64,000 bases of DNA from Lewinellaceae bacterium (GTDB taxonomy: Bacteria > Bacteroidota > Bacteroidia > Chitinophagales > Saprospiraceae), in the NCBI GenBank assembly GCA_020636045.1, contig JACJYP010000007.1:124001-188000 (forward strand), read 5' to 3'. Both the position numbers and the translations under genes were made by a program. This document shows positions 44,226 through 52,216 of this stretch, in pieces. Within the stretch, counting starts at the first letter, position 1; each line of letters starts with the position of its first letter. The notes beneath the pieces were generated by a model that saw nothing but the letters and a program-made list of their open reading frames with translations, was not told the origin of the DNA and made no database searches.

Positions 44226-44342
44226 TTATTTGCCGGATTGCTTCTTCAGTATGGTCTGCAACTTTTGAAGTTTCGGGCGGCTGTTGCCGTGCGAGCCGCG
44301 GCGGATCTTGCCGCGTTTTGATCTCGGATCACCTTTTCCCAT
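44226..44342 (-). CDS. 30S ribosomal protein THX
   Basis: The minus strand encodes a 38-residue basic peptide from the ATG at 44342 to a TAA at 44226: MGKGDPRSKRGKIRRGSH continuing NSRPKLQKLQTILKKQ. The opening MGKGD...RGKI.RG..G.SRP is the signature of ribosomal protein THX (bTHX), which sits in the 30S head of Thermus and Bacteroidota. It is too short for usual gene lists. It has a strong promoter upstream and a terminator downstream, so it is expressed as a single-gene unit. Confidence 0.92.
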   Translation of the reverse strand: MGKGDPRSKRGKIRRGSHGNSRPKLQKLQTILKKQSGK

Positions 44343-44386
44343 TGATTAACAGGTGTTTTAGTTGAAAAATATTTTGAATAGAGCGG

Positions 44387-44416
44387 CAAAAATACAGACA
44401 TTTTACGGCCCGCAAA
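44387..44416 (-). promoter_or_regulatory. Promoter of the THX gene
   Basis: On the minus strand TTTG (44416-44413), 18 bases, then TATTTTTG (44394-44387), an essentially perfect Bacteroidota promoter. The THX ATG is 45 bp downstream. Confidence 0.7.
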
Positions 44417-44449
44417 AGCCCCCGAAATAATTCGGAAAATCTGACAAAA

Positions 44450-44477
44450 AACGGCCCCGGCGATCGCCGGAGCCGTT
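44450..44477 (-). terminator. Terminator of the DUF4783 gene
   Basis: AACGGCcCCGGC pairs with its complement (11 pairs around one C-A mismatch; loop GATC). On the minus strand TTTTTGTCAG follows. It lies 39 bp after the DUF4783 stop at 44516. Confidence 0.8.
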
Positions 44478-44515
44478 GCGGTATTGTCTTATCGGCTGCC
44501 ACGAAGGCGGCCGCA

Positions 44516-44905
44516 TTATTCTTTGTCGAATCGCATCTCCTGAATGAAGAGATCGTCGCCGCTGACTTTCAGGTACAGGTACACCCGGTAGTTGCCGTTG
44601 GAGGCTGTCAGGTTACCGATACAGTACTGATCGCTGTTTTCGCGGCTGGTACCTTTGTGCACCTGGCTGAAGCCTTTCGGTTTGTTCGAAGTGAAGAAAC
44701 CGCGCACGACATCCAGCGCTTTGGCTTTCGAATACACTTGCTCTTTGTCCTGGATCGAGATCTCGACATTTTCGGCAAAGTATTTCGAAAGTGCATCAGC
44801 GTCGCCGCTATTCAATGCATTGGTAATGGCTTCCAGCGTCGGACTGCCCTGATCGGCAAAAGCGATCATCGGGACAAACATTAGCAGAAAAAACAGGTTT
44901 TTCAT
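44516..44905 (-). CDS. DUF4783 domain secreted protein
   Basis: The 129-residue protein has a signal peptide (MKNLFFLLMFVPMIAFA) and the DUF4783/SnoaL-like pattern: a helix LEAITNALNSGDADALSKYF, then beta strands VEISIQDKEQVYSKAKAL, FFTSNKPKGFSQVHKG and YRVYLYLKV. A GTG at 44908 would add one residue, and the ATG at 44905 is preferred. DUF4783 is a Bacteroidota family of unknown function. It is probably periplasmic. Confidence 0.88.
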   Translation of the reverse strand: MKNLFFLLMFVPMIAFADQGSPTLEAITNALNSGDADALSKYFAENVEISIQDKEQVYSKAKALDVVRGFFTSNKPKGFSQVHKGTSRENSDQYCIGNLTASNGNYRVYLYLKVSGDDLFIQEMRFDKE

Positions 44906-45048
44906 CACTAGACAGTTTTGGATTTGTTGATTTGGAACAGCGTCCGAAGTTAATACGCCGTATCGTCACTATAGTAACTTCCAAATGGCTCCCTTTAGTG
45001 TTAAGTCAAAGTTAAACCTGTTTTAACAAGCAGCGCTGCGGGACCGCG

Positions 45049-45924
45049 TTAAAGTTTCAAAAATTTAATATTTGCCTCGATCCCGGCGCCTGAAACGCTC
45101 ATAAAATACACACCGGACGCCCATTCAATTGCCTGTATTTCAGGCTGTTGTACTCCCGTCGCCAGTGTTTGTACCGATTCCCATACGACCCTGCCCGAAA
45201 GGTTGCGCACGATGATCCGGTAATCGCCGCTGCGCGGCGCATTGAACGATAGGTTCAGCCGTTCGTGGGCAGGATTGGGCCATATCTGCAGGCCGATCTG
45301 TTCGGCAGCGGGATTCTGGGCTGAAGCGCCGAGGTCTTCTGCCATTTGAAGCGAGGTAAAGGAGGCGCCGTCTCCGCTGTTCAGCCCGTTTTTGTTCACG
45401 GCGTTGCCGGCTGCGTAGAAGGTGATATCGCCGGTGCCGGCCGGGGGGGCGGTCCATTTCACATCGAAAATATTGGAGTTCGATACGTTGTCGTGTTCCG
45501 CATAGGTGCGGCCGTTGGGGATCGTGGCCAGTTTGTAATTGTTCACGGTGTTATTTCCGGGATCGGTAAATCCGTCGAGATCGACCTCGCCGTCATCCTT
45601 CAGCGCGATCATCTGGAAGCCGTATCCCTTCGGGTCGCCCGTCACGGCTGTGACCTCCACGCGGGCGGTGTAATCCGTGCCGGGCACGTATTGGGTAATG
45701 GTATCGCCGTCCGCATCGATGATGTGGACGCCCATGCTGGCGGTGATCGGGCTGGCGGTATGGCAACTGATGCAGGTCAGGGGAATTCCGTTGGGCAGGG
45801 CTTCGTCGCCGGGAGCGCCGGTGTTGCCTACTTTTGCTTCGGTGGCCCGGCCGTTCTTGTTGGCCGGCAGAACCGCGAGGGCAAGCAGGCCCAAAAACAG
45901 GGTGTAAACAAGGCGGAGTTTCAT
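45049..45924 (-). CDS. T9SS protein with choice-of-anchor V domain and CxxCH motif
   Basis: From the ATG at 45924 the protein has 291 residues. A signal peptide (about residues 1-21) is followed by GIPLTCISCHTASPITASMG, where CISCH is a CxxCH motif that could bind heme covalently, but it may also be a simple disulfide. The pattern is that of the choice-of-anchor V domain. It is followed by a beta-rich reelin-like region and a T9SS type A sorting domain (IWPNPAHERLNLSFN ... GVYFMSVSGAGIEANIKFLKL). It is exported and probably anchored on the outer membrane. Function is unknown. Confidence 0.85.
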   Translation of the reverse strand: MKLRLVYTLFLGLLALAVLPANKNGRATEAKVGNTGAPGDEALPNGIPLTCISCHTASPITASMGVHIIDADGDTITQYVPGTDYTARVEVTAVTGDPKGYGFQMIALKDDGEVDLDGFTDPGNNTVNNYKLATIPNGRTYAEHDNVSNSNIFDVKWTAPPAGTGDITFYAAGNAVNKNGLNSGDGASFTSLQMAEDLGASAQNPAAEQIGLQIWPNPAHERLNLSFNAPRSGDYRIIVRNLSGRVVWESVQTLATGVQQPEIQAIEWASGVYFMSVSGAGIEANIKFLKL

Positions 45925-45959
45925 AATTGTGCGAAAGAGCAAGTTTTGTTAGTGTAATA

Positions 45960-46017
45960 AAGTGATACAGACTTATCTGGCTGGCATAACTGCCGTCATG
46001 ATAAGTCTGTATCACTT
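45960..46017. repeat. 18-bp perfect inverted repeat, 22-base loop
   Basis: AAGTGATACAGACTTATC at 45960-45977 is perfectly complementary to 46000-46017. Neither side has a clear U tract, so it does not look like a simple terminator. It lies 36 bp upstream of the choice-of-anchor-V gene start, so it may be an operator, an mRNA 5' structure, or a mobile-repeat remnant. Confidence 0.8.
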
Positions 46018-46106
46018 CAATGTGTGCTTTGACAAATGAAAACGGCAAAAGTTGAAAAACCGGCATCCGGTCAAGTGTCAAAAATTGTCTTACCGGCAAA
46101 ATAAAA

Positions 46107-46133
46107 GCGGCCCGGACACCTGGCCCGGGCCGC
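46107..46133 (-). terminator. Terminator of the GH73-like gene
   Basis: GCGGCCCGG (46107-46115) pairs with CCGGGCCGC (46125-46133), 9 bp. On the minus strand TTTTATTTTGCC follows. It lies about 30 bp past the stop at 46163. Confidence 0.75.
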
Positions 46134-46162
46134 AACACCTTTCCGAGGTGAGTCCCACAATG

Positions 46163-46822
46163 TTACAGATCGTCGAGGTCGTACAGGCGGTATTCCCGTA
46201 TGGCCTTCTCCATTTCTTTGTCAAAACCGGGCACATCCGAAATGCCGTGTCCGGCCAATTCTTTCGCCCACAGCTGCCAGTCTTTTCCGGCCTTCTTTTT
46301 CACACTGCCGTACCACTCTTTGCTGCTCAGGAAAATACTGAAATCGCGAAAACCCAGCCAGGCGGATTCATACTTCCGCACACACAGGCTGCCGGCGCTC
46401 AGCCGCGCGCCTTCCCAGTCGTCACCACAAGGAATCCCGAAAAAGTTGTTGCCCTGCAACGCAATGTCGCGCTGACCGGCAAAACTGTTGACGAAGGCGC
46501 AGCCCATGATCACCGAAGACGGAATGCCGAATTTTTTTCGTTCGCTCACCGCGACCTTTTCGAAGCGGCGGATGAATGCGACGGCCGCGGCCTTGTCGAT
46601 CGCCGGCATTGCCGTACTTGCCGCCGAACCGGACGGCAGTACGCCCATCGCAGCATTTCCGGCGGCGGTGTATTTTTCCTGTACTTGTTCCGGCTTTTCC
46701 TTTTTGTCGGGAGAAGCCGAACCTCCCGGTGCAGGCACCAGTTTTTTTCTCAGAACAGCAATGAGAACCAGCAGAACCAGCGCGATAGAAAACCAATTTG
46801 TTTTAAAAAAACTCCATTTCAT
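46163..46822 (-). CDS. GH73-like glucosaminidase-fold protein with substituted catalytic residue
   Basis: From the ATG at 46822 the protein has 219 residues. An N-terminal transmembrane segment (about residues 9-25), a charged/Ala linker, and a FlgJ/GH73-like domain (about 77-217) are visible, including FGIPSSVIMGCAF, GNNFFGI and YESAWLGFRDFSIFLSSKEWY. In active GH73 enzymes the sequence A..ESG.G carries the catalytic Glu; here it reads AFVNSFAG with Asn112 in place of Glu. The protein may bind peptidoglycan without cutting it, or a different Glu or Asp may act. It probably faces the periplasm, anchored at the inner membrane. Confidence 0.8.
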   Translation of the reverse strand: MKWSFFKTNWFSIALVLLVLIAVLRKKLVPAPGGSASPDKKEKPEQVQEKYTAAGNAAMGVLPSGSAASTAMPAIDKAAAVAFIRRFEKVAVSERKKFGIPSSVIMGCAFVNSFAGQRDIALQGNNFFGIPCGDDWEGARLSAGSLCVRKYESAWLGFRDFSIFLSSKEWYGSVKKKAGKDWQLWAKELAGHGISDVPGFDKEMEKAIREYRLYDLDDL

Positions 46823-47074
46823 AGCCGATACGTTTTTCAACGTTATTAATATTGCCTGAATGCGAATCACTTGCAACAAGGATTTGTTTTCAGGAGAGCA
46901 AATATAAAACCAAATGTTTTAAAAACAATTTCTCTTTTTATTTTTTATCAAAAAAATCGCTGTCCGGTCATTTCTGCTATGAATATAAAAGCAAATTGTT
47001 TTAAGTTTGCAGGTTTCAGGCCCGGCGCCACCGGCGGTCGATTGGTTCTACGGTTTGGCATCCTGAAGACCAGA

Positions 47075-47190
47075 TTGGCAGCAGCAGCTGGCAGCAGCAG
47101 TGTTGCTACAGGCGCAAATGACGGCGCAAAAAAGGTTTTCCTTTCCTGTTTTATGCAAATCAGACTACTACTGCTCGCTGCTTCTGCCAA
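47075..47190. repeat. GGCAGCAGC-type imperfect inverted repeat in the gap upstream of recQ
   Basis: TTGGCAGCAGCAGC (47075-47088) is followed by a second TGGCAGCAGCAG (47089-47100). The complement of TTGGCAGAAGCAGC lies at 47177-47190, one mismatch from the first copy. The 457-bp gap 46823-47279 holds no convincing gene; an open frame at 46871-47278 shows no family resemblance. This may be a dispersed repetitive element (compare 54144-54213). Confidence 0.5.
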
Positions 47191-47279
47191 CTGTTTGCCT
47201 CCTGGCGATAGAACCGACCGACCCCGGCTAATATCCGGGCTCCCGCAAGCGATCGTTTACCTGCCAACCCTTATATAAT

Positions 47280-49430
47280 ATGACCCTCGACCTGGCACAC
47301 AAAGCACTCAAAAAATATTTCGGTTACGACCAGTTCAGGCCGTTGCAGGCCGAGATCATACAGGCCGTCTACGACAAACGCGACGTGATGGTACTGATGC
47401 CCACCGGCGGTGGCAAAAGTATCTGCTACCAGATCCCGGCCATCACGATGGACGGCGTTGCCGTGGTCGTAAGCCCCCTGATCGCCCTGATGAAGGACCA
47501 GGTGGAAGGCCTCAGCGCCAACGGCATACCCGCGGCGTACATCAACAGCACGCTGACCGGCGAGCAAACCCGCAACGTAGAGAACGCCTTGCTGGCGGGC
47601 TACGTAAAACTACTCTATGTGAGCCCGGAAAAACTGGTGTCGCAGGGCTTCCAGCCGCTGCTTAAAAGACTGAAAATAAACCTTTTCGCCATCGACGAGG
47701 CGCATTGCATTTCCGCATGGGGCCATGACTTCAGGCCGGAATACACCCAGCTGCGCTTCCTTAAAGAGCAATTTCCGGAGCAGCCGCTCATCGCATTGAC
47801 CGCTACGGCCGACAAGCTGACGCGCAAGGACATCATCGGGCAATTGCATTTGCAGGAGCCCGCGACTTTCATCGCCTCCTTCGACCGGCCCAACATCAGC
47901 CTGCAGGTGCGCCCCGGGCAAAAGCGCTTCGAGCAGATCGTCGATTTTCTGAAAAAACACCAGCGCCAATCGGGCATCATTTACTGCCTCTCGAGAAAAG
48001 GATGCCAGGACCTTGCCTCCAAACTCGTTGCGAAGGGCTTCAAAGCCGACTACTACCACGCCGAAGTGCCGGCAGCACGGCGCAACAAGGTGCAGGAGGA
48101 TTTTACCAACGACCGGACCCTCATCATCTGCGCCACCATCGCTTTCGGCATGGGCATCGATAAAAGCAATGTGCGATTCGTCATCCATTACAACCTGCCG
48201 CGCAACCTCGAAGGATACTACCAGGAGATCGGGCGCGCGGGGCGCGACGGCCTGCCTGCGGAAGCCCTGCTCTTTTTCAGTTACGCCGATGTGAATTCCT
48301 ATCGCGATATGATCGAACAAAGCGAGGCGGATGAAACGCAGAAGGCGCTGAAGATTGCCAAACTCAACCGCATGTTCCAGTTTGCGGAGGCGCCGGTGTG
48401 CCGGCGAAAAACAGTGTTGTATTATTTCGGGGAAAGTTACGACCGCAACTGCGGCAACTGCGACGTGTGCCAGAATCCGCCGCAGCAGTTCGACGGCACG
48501 GTGGCCGCCCAAAAGGCGCTGTCGGCCCTCACCAGAACACAGGAGCAGGTCGGCATGAATCTGCTCGTCGACATCCTGCGGGGCAGCCAGCGTCGTGAAA
48601 TATTCGAACAGCGCTTCAACGAGATCAAAACCTACGGCGCAGGGCGGGAATACACTTTCGAAGACTGGCAGTTCCTGCTGTCGCAAATGCTGCATGTCGG
48701 CCTGATCGAGATCGCCTACGACGACCACAGCCGTCTGAAAGTGACGGATGAAGGCAAAAAAATACTGTTCGAAGGCAAAAAGGTAAAACTCGCCCTGCCG
48801 GTGCCGAAAGCCAAACGCGCGGAACGGCAACCCCGCTTCCAGGAAAAAACAAAAGGACAGGAACTCAAAGACGAACTGTTCGAGCGCCTCAAAATGCTGC
48901 GCCGCAGCCTGGCTCAGCAGCAGGGCGTGCCGCCCTACCTGATCTTCAGCGACGCTACCCTCGACGATATGTCGCAAAAACGCCCGCTCGCCGATGCCGA
49001 CATGCTGGCTGTGAGCGGCGTCGGCGAACGCAAACTCCAGTTGTACGGCGACGCTTTCATAGAGGAGATCCGTCGCTTTGTACTGGAGAAAAGCGGCGAC
49101 GGCAGCAGGGTGGCCGGCGGCACGCAGTTACAGTCCTGGGAGATGTTCAAAAAGGGCCGCTCGGTGGAAGAGATCGCCGCCGAACGCGACATCAGCCCCG
49201 TTACCGTGATCAGCCACCTGGCAACGATGTACGAACGCGGCGAACTCATCGACATCGACCGCTGGGTATCGCCCGAAGAGGTTGATATCATTCAGGGCGC
49301 GCTCGGGATGTTTAGCGAACCCTACCCGCAAAAAGAGTTGTTTGAACATTTTGAAGGCCGGTTTTCCTACGACAAGATCAGATGGGCCGTTGCCGATTTC
49401 CGCAGGCAAAACGGGGCCGCCGGCGCCTGA
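47280..49430 (+). CDS. recQ: ATP-dependent DNA helicase RecQ
   Basis: The 716-residue protein carries all RecQ motifs: Q-like FGYDQFRPLQAEII, Walker A PTGGGKS (Lys46), DEAHCISAWGHDFRPEY, FDRPNISLQV, and GRAGRDGLPAEALLFFSYADV (motif VI). These are followed by the zinc-binding cysteines in CRRKTVLYYFGESYDRNCGNCDVC, a winged-helix RQC region, an HRDC domain (about residues 533-605), and an extra C-terminal helix-turn-helix region (about 620-715). RecQ unwinds 3' to 5' and acts in recombination and fork repair. The extra HTH region is common in Bacteroidota RecQ. Confidence 0.97.
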   Translation: MTLDLAHKALKKYFGYDQFRPLQAEIIQAVYDKRDVMVLMPTGGGKSICYQIPAITMDGVAVVVSPLIALMKDQVEGLSANGIPAAYINSTLTGEQTRNVENALLAGYVKLLYVSPEKLVSQGFQPLLKRLKINLFAIDEAHCISAWGHDFRPEYTQLRFLKEQFPEQPLIALTATADKLTRKDIIGQLHLQEPATFIASFDRPNISLQVRPGQKRFEQIVDFLKKHQRQSGIIYCLSRKGCQDLASKLVAKGFKADYYHAEVPAARRNKVQEDFTNDRTLIICATIAFGMGIDKSNVRFVIHYNLPRNLEGYYQEIGRAGRDGLPAEALLFFSYADVNSYRDMIEQSEADETQKALKIAKLNRMFQFAEAPVCRRKTVLYYFGESYDRNCGNCDVCQNPPQQFDGTVAAQKALSALTRTQEQVGMNLLVDILRGSQRREIFEQRFNEIKTYGAGREYTFEDWQFLLSQMLHVGLIEIAYDDHSRLKVTDEGKKILFEGKKVKLALPVPKAKRAERQPRFQEKTKGQELKDELFERLKMLRRSLAQQQGVPPYLIFSDATLDDMSQKRPLADADMLAVSGVGERKLQLYGDAFIEEIRRFVLEKSGDGSRVAGGTQLQSWEMFKKGRSVEEIAAERDISPVTVISHLATMYERGELIDIDRWVSPEEVDIIQGALGMFSEPYPQKELFEHFEGRFSYDKIRWAVADFRRQNGAAGA

Positions 49431-49485
49431 TTCACACTGCTTTTTTGCCTTTCGAAGTCGCTTTTCTTTGTCTACCTTCGCAGGT

Positions 49486-50733
49486 ATGGAAAACCTCTCC
49501 ACCTATTCCTTATTGTTTATTTTTTGCGGGCTTATCATCCTGTCCTATCTGTTCTCGGTGATCAACCGGGTGACGCGGATTCCCTCCGTGTTGCTGCTGC
49601 TGGGAACGGGCATGCTGCTCCGGTATCTGTCCGAATGGATGGGATGGTCATTCGAGATACCGCCCGCACTGGTGGAGTTGCTCGGTACGATCGGATTGAT
49701 CATGATCGTGCTCGAGGCGGGGCTCGATCTGGAGGTCATGCGGGAAAAAATACCCCTGATACGCAGCTCGTTTGCCTCTGCCATTATCATTCTTTTGGTA
49801 TCGGCGCTCAGTGTTGCCGGTATCCTTCAATGGTGGCTTCCCGACGCGCCTTTTGTCAATTGCGTTGTGTATGCGATCGTGCTGAGCATCGTCAGCAGTG
49901 CGATCGTACTGCCAAGCGTGAGCCACCTCAATCATGAAAAACGGGAGTTTCTTGTATATGAGGCCTCTTTTTCCGACATCCTCGGTATCATGGCCTTCAA
50001 CTTTCTCACGGCCGGGCAGGTGATCACCACCCAGTCGGTTTCCTGGTTTTTGGGCAGCATTCCGGTAGCCGTGGTGTTGTCGGTGGGCGTTTGTTTCGCC
50101 CTGATGTTGCTGCTGATCAAAAACCGGATCAATATCAAGTTCTTTCTGGTGTTCGCTATGCTCATCGTGATCTATGTAGGCGGAAAAATGATGAACCTGC
50201 CTTCGCTGATCACCATCCTGATGTTCGGCCTTGTGGTCAACAACTGGGAGCTGGTGCGCTGGAAACCCTTGAAGACCTACTTTTCCGACGACAATGTAAA
50301 TGAAGTAGCGACCCTGCTGAAATCCATCACTGCTGAATCGTCCTTTCTGATCCGTACCTTTTTCTTTATCATTTTCGGACTTTCCATCGATCTCGTTTTT
50401 CTGGAAAATAAAGATGTGTTGATGCTGGGCTCGGTCATCGTGCTCGCCCTGCTCGCCCTGCGCTACGTGTATCTGCGCATCCTGCACAAGTACACCCTTT
50501 TTCCGGAGCTGTTCTACATTCCCCGCGGCCTGATCACCGTCCTGCTGTTTTACAAGATCCCGGAATGGCAAAAGATCGACACCTTCCACGAAGGTGTGCT
50601 GTTTTTTGTGATCCTCTCCACCGGCATTATCATGATGATCGGGGCCCTGTTCTTTCACGACCGGCCCGTCGAGATCGATAAAACCCTCATCTCCGAGGAT
50701 GAGCCGGCATATTCCGAACCGGAGCAACAATAA
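49486..50733 (+). CDS. Cation:proton antiporter (Na+/H+ exchanger family, CPA)
   Basis: From the ATG at 49486 the protein has 415 residues. It has about 12 hydrophobic segments with the CPA pattern PSVLLLLGTGMLLR and IVLEAGLDLEVMREK in the region of TM2-TM3, and IVSSAIVLPSVSHL and DILGIMAFNFLT in the region of the ion-binding Asp of TM5-TM6. The exported ion is probably Na+ or K+. A -7-like TACCTTCG lies 6 bp before the ATG, so the transcript may be leaderless. It is followed by a NhaD gene 105 bp downstream. Confidence 0.85.
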   Translation: MENLSTYSLLFIFCGLIILSYLFSVINRVTRIPSVLLLLGTGMLLRYLSEWMGWSFEIPPALVELLGTIGLIMIVLEAGLDLEVMREKIPLIRSSFASAIIILLVSALSVAGILQWWLPDAPFVNCVVYAIVLSIVSSAIVLPSVSHLNHEKREFLVYEASFSDILGIMAFNFLTAGQVITTQSVSWFLGSIPVAVVLSVGVCFALMLLLIKNRINIKFFLVFAMLIVIYVGGKMMNLPSLITILMFGLVVNNWELVRWKPLKTYFSDDNVNEVATLLKSITAESSFLIRTFFFIIFGLSIDLVFLENKDVLMLGSVIVLALLALRYVYLRILHKYTLFPELFYIPRGLITVLLFYKIPEWQKIDTFHEGVLFFVILSTGIIMMIGALFFHDRPVEIDKTLISEDEPAYSEPEQQ

Positions 50734-50838
50734 TATGACTGCCGCTTGAACAAGCCAGCCCGCTGTGCATTTATGTAGGGCCTGCCCGGATACCGATCCG
50801 GAGTAGCGCTTATTTTTTACTCCCTTAATTGCGTTGAT

Positions 50839-52116
50839 ATGGAATGGAGCCTGATACTCGTTTTTATCCTTGGTTTTATCGCGATTGCCCTCGAACATCC
50901 CCTGAAAATTGACAAGGCGGCGACGGCACTGCTGACCGCCGTGCTGTGCTGGACGATCTACATGGTATCGGAAGCAGACAAGGAAGGTGTCGCACACCAC
51001 CTCACCATGCACATGGGCGAGATATCGGAAATCCTGTTTTTTCTGCTCGGCGCCATGGTGATCGTCGAACTGATCGATGCCCACGACGGATTCGAGGTTG
51101 TCAGCGAATACGTGCGCACCACCGATAAAAAAAGGCTGCTTTGGGTGGTCAGCAGCATCGCGTTTTTCATGTCGGCCGCCCTCGACAATCTCACCACAAC
51201 CATCGTTGTCGTCAGCCTGCTCCGGAAACTCATCGATCGACGGGAAGACCGCCTCCTGTTTGCCGGCCTTACCGTCGTAGCTGCCAATGCGGGCGGCGCC
51301 TGGTCGCCCATGGGCGACGTCACCACTACCATGTTGTGGATCGGCGGCCAGGTGACGGCGATTAACATCATTAAAATGCTGTTCCTGCCAAGCCTGGTCT
51401 GCCTGGCCGTTCCCCTTTTGATCCGCTCGCGGCAGATGGTCGGCCGGATCACGCCGCCGACCCGTGAAAGCGATGCGTCTGCCGATACCAGCCCGACCGA
51501 GCGGCGGGTCGTTTTCTTTTTCGGCCTCGGCATGCTGCTCTTCGTGCCCATTTTCAAAACCCTGACGCACCTGCCGCCGTTCATGGGCATGCTTTTCGGC
51601 CTCGGCGTGATGTGGATCGTCACCGAACTGATGCACAGCGGAAAAGACGAGGTGGAAAAAGGCCCTCTCTCCGTAGTGCATGCACTCCGCAAGATCGATA
51701 CGCCGAGCATTCTTTTTTTCCTGGGCATCCTCGTGGCGGTCGCAGCGCTGCAAAGCGTAGGGATGCTCGCCACCCTGGCCGCATGGCTGGAACGCACCGT
51801 GGGCAATATTACCGCGATCTGCCTGATCATCGGGCTGCTTTCCGCCGTAGTGGACAACGTGCCGCTGGTAGCCGCGGCACAGGGTATGTACCCCCTGGAA
51901 TTGTACCCCACCGACCATTACTTCTGGGAGTTTCTCGCCTATTGCGCCGGCACGGGCGGCAGCGCGCTGATCATCGGTTCGGCAGCAGGGGTCGCGGCAA
52001 TGGGCATGGAAAAAATCGACTTTGTGTGGTACCTGAAGCGCATAACCCTGTGGGCCGTCATCGGCTATCTTTCGGGCGCCGCCGTGTACGTCGCGCAATC
52101 CATGCTGCTGCATTGA
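50839..52116 (+). CDS. nhaD: Sodium:proton antiporter NhaD
   Basis: The 425-residue protein has about 12 hydrophobic segments. MEWSLILVFILGFIAIALEHPLKIDKAATALL is typical of NhaD, as are ALDNLTTTIVVVSLL, NAGGAWSPMGDVTTTMLWIGG and AVVDNVPLVAAAQGM, where the two DN motifs fall in the ion-binding region of the NhaD/ArsB-type fold. It exchanges Na+ or Li+ for H+. Together with the CPA antiporter it suggests salt adaptation, which fits a marine or saline habitat, but this is inference. Confidence 0.95.
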   Translation: MEWSLILVFILGFIAIALEHPLKIDKAATALLTAVLCWTIYMVSEADKEGVAHHLTMHMGEISEILFFLLGAMVIVELIDAHDGFEVVSEYVRTTDKKRLLWVVSSIAFFMSAALDNLTTTIVVVSLLRKLIDRREDRLLFAGLTVVAANAGGAWSPMGDVTTTMLWIGGQVTAINIIKMLFLPSLVCLAVPLLIRSRQMVGRITPPTRESDASADTSPTERRVVFFFGLGMLLFVPIFKTLTHLPPFMGMLFGLGVMWIVTELMHSGKDEVEKGPLSVVHALRKIDTPSILFFLGILVAVAALQSVGMLATLAAWLERTVGNITAICLIIGLLSAVVDNVPLVAAAQGMYPLELYPTDHYFWEFLAYCAGTGGSALIIGSAAGVAAMGMEKIDFVWYLKRITLWAVIGYLSGAAVYVAQSMLLH

Positions 52117-52216
52117 AACAGATATTGCCAATTAAGCATCGTCACCCGAAGGGTTGAGAAATGTCATTCCTGCGCCGTGGCGGCGGGTCTACCTTGCGCT
52201 CCCAATCGACAGCATT

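Noticed and set aside
46871..47278. 135-residue plus-strand frame in the gap before recQ
   Set aside because: Its sequence is low-complexity around the GGCAGCAGC repeat and it has no recognisable domain or promoter.
49648..52131. 827-residue minus-strand open frame over the two antiporter genes
   Set aside because: Antisense shadow with His/Gln/Asp-rich composition; the plus-strand antiporters have clear family motifs.
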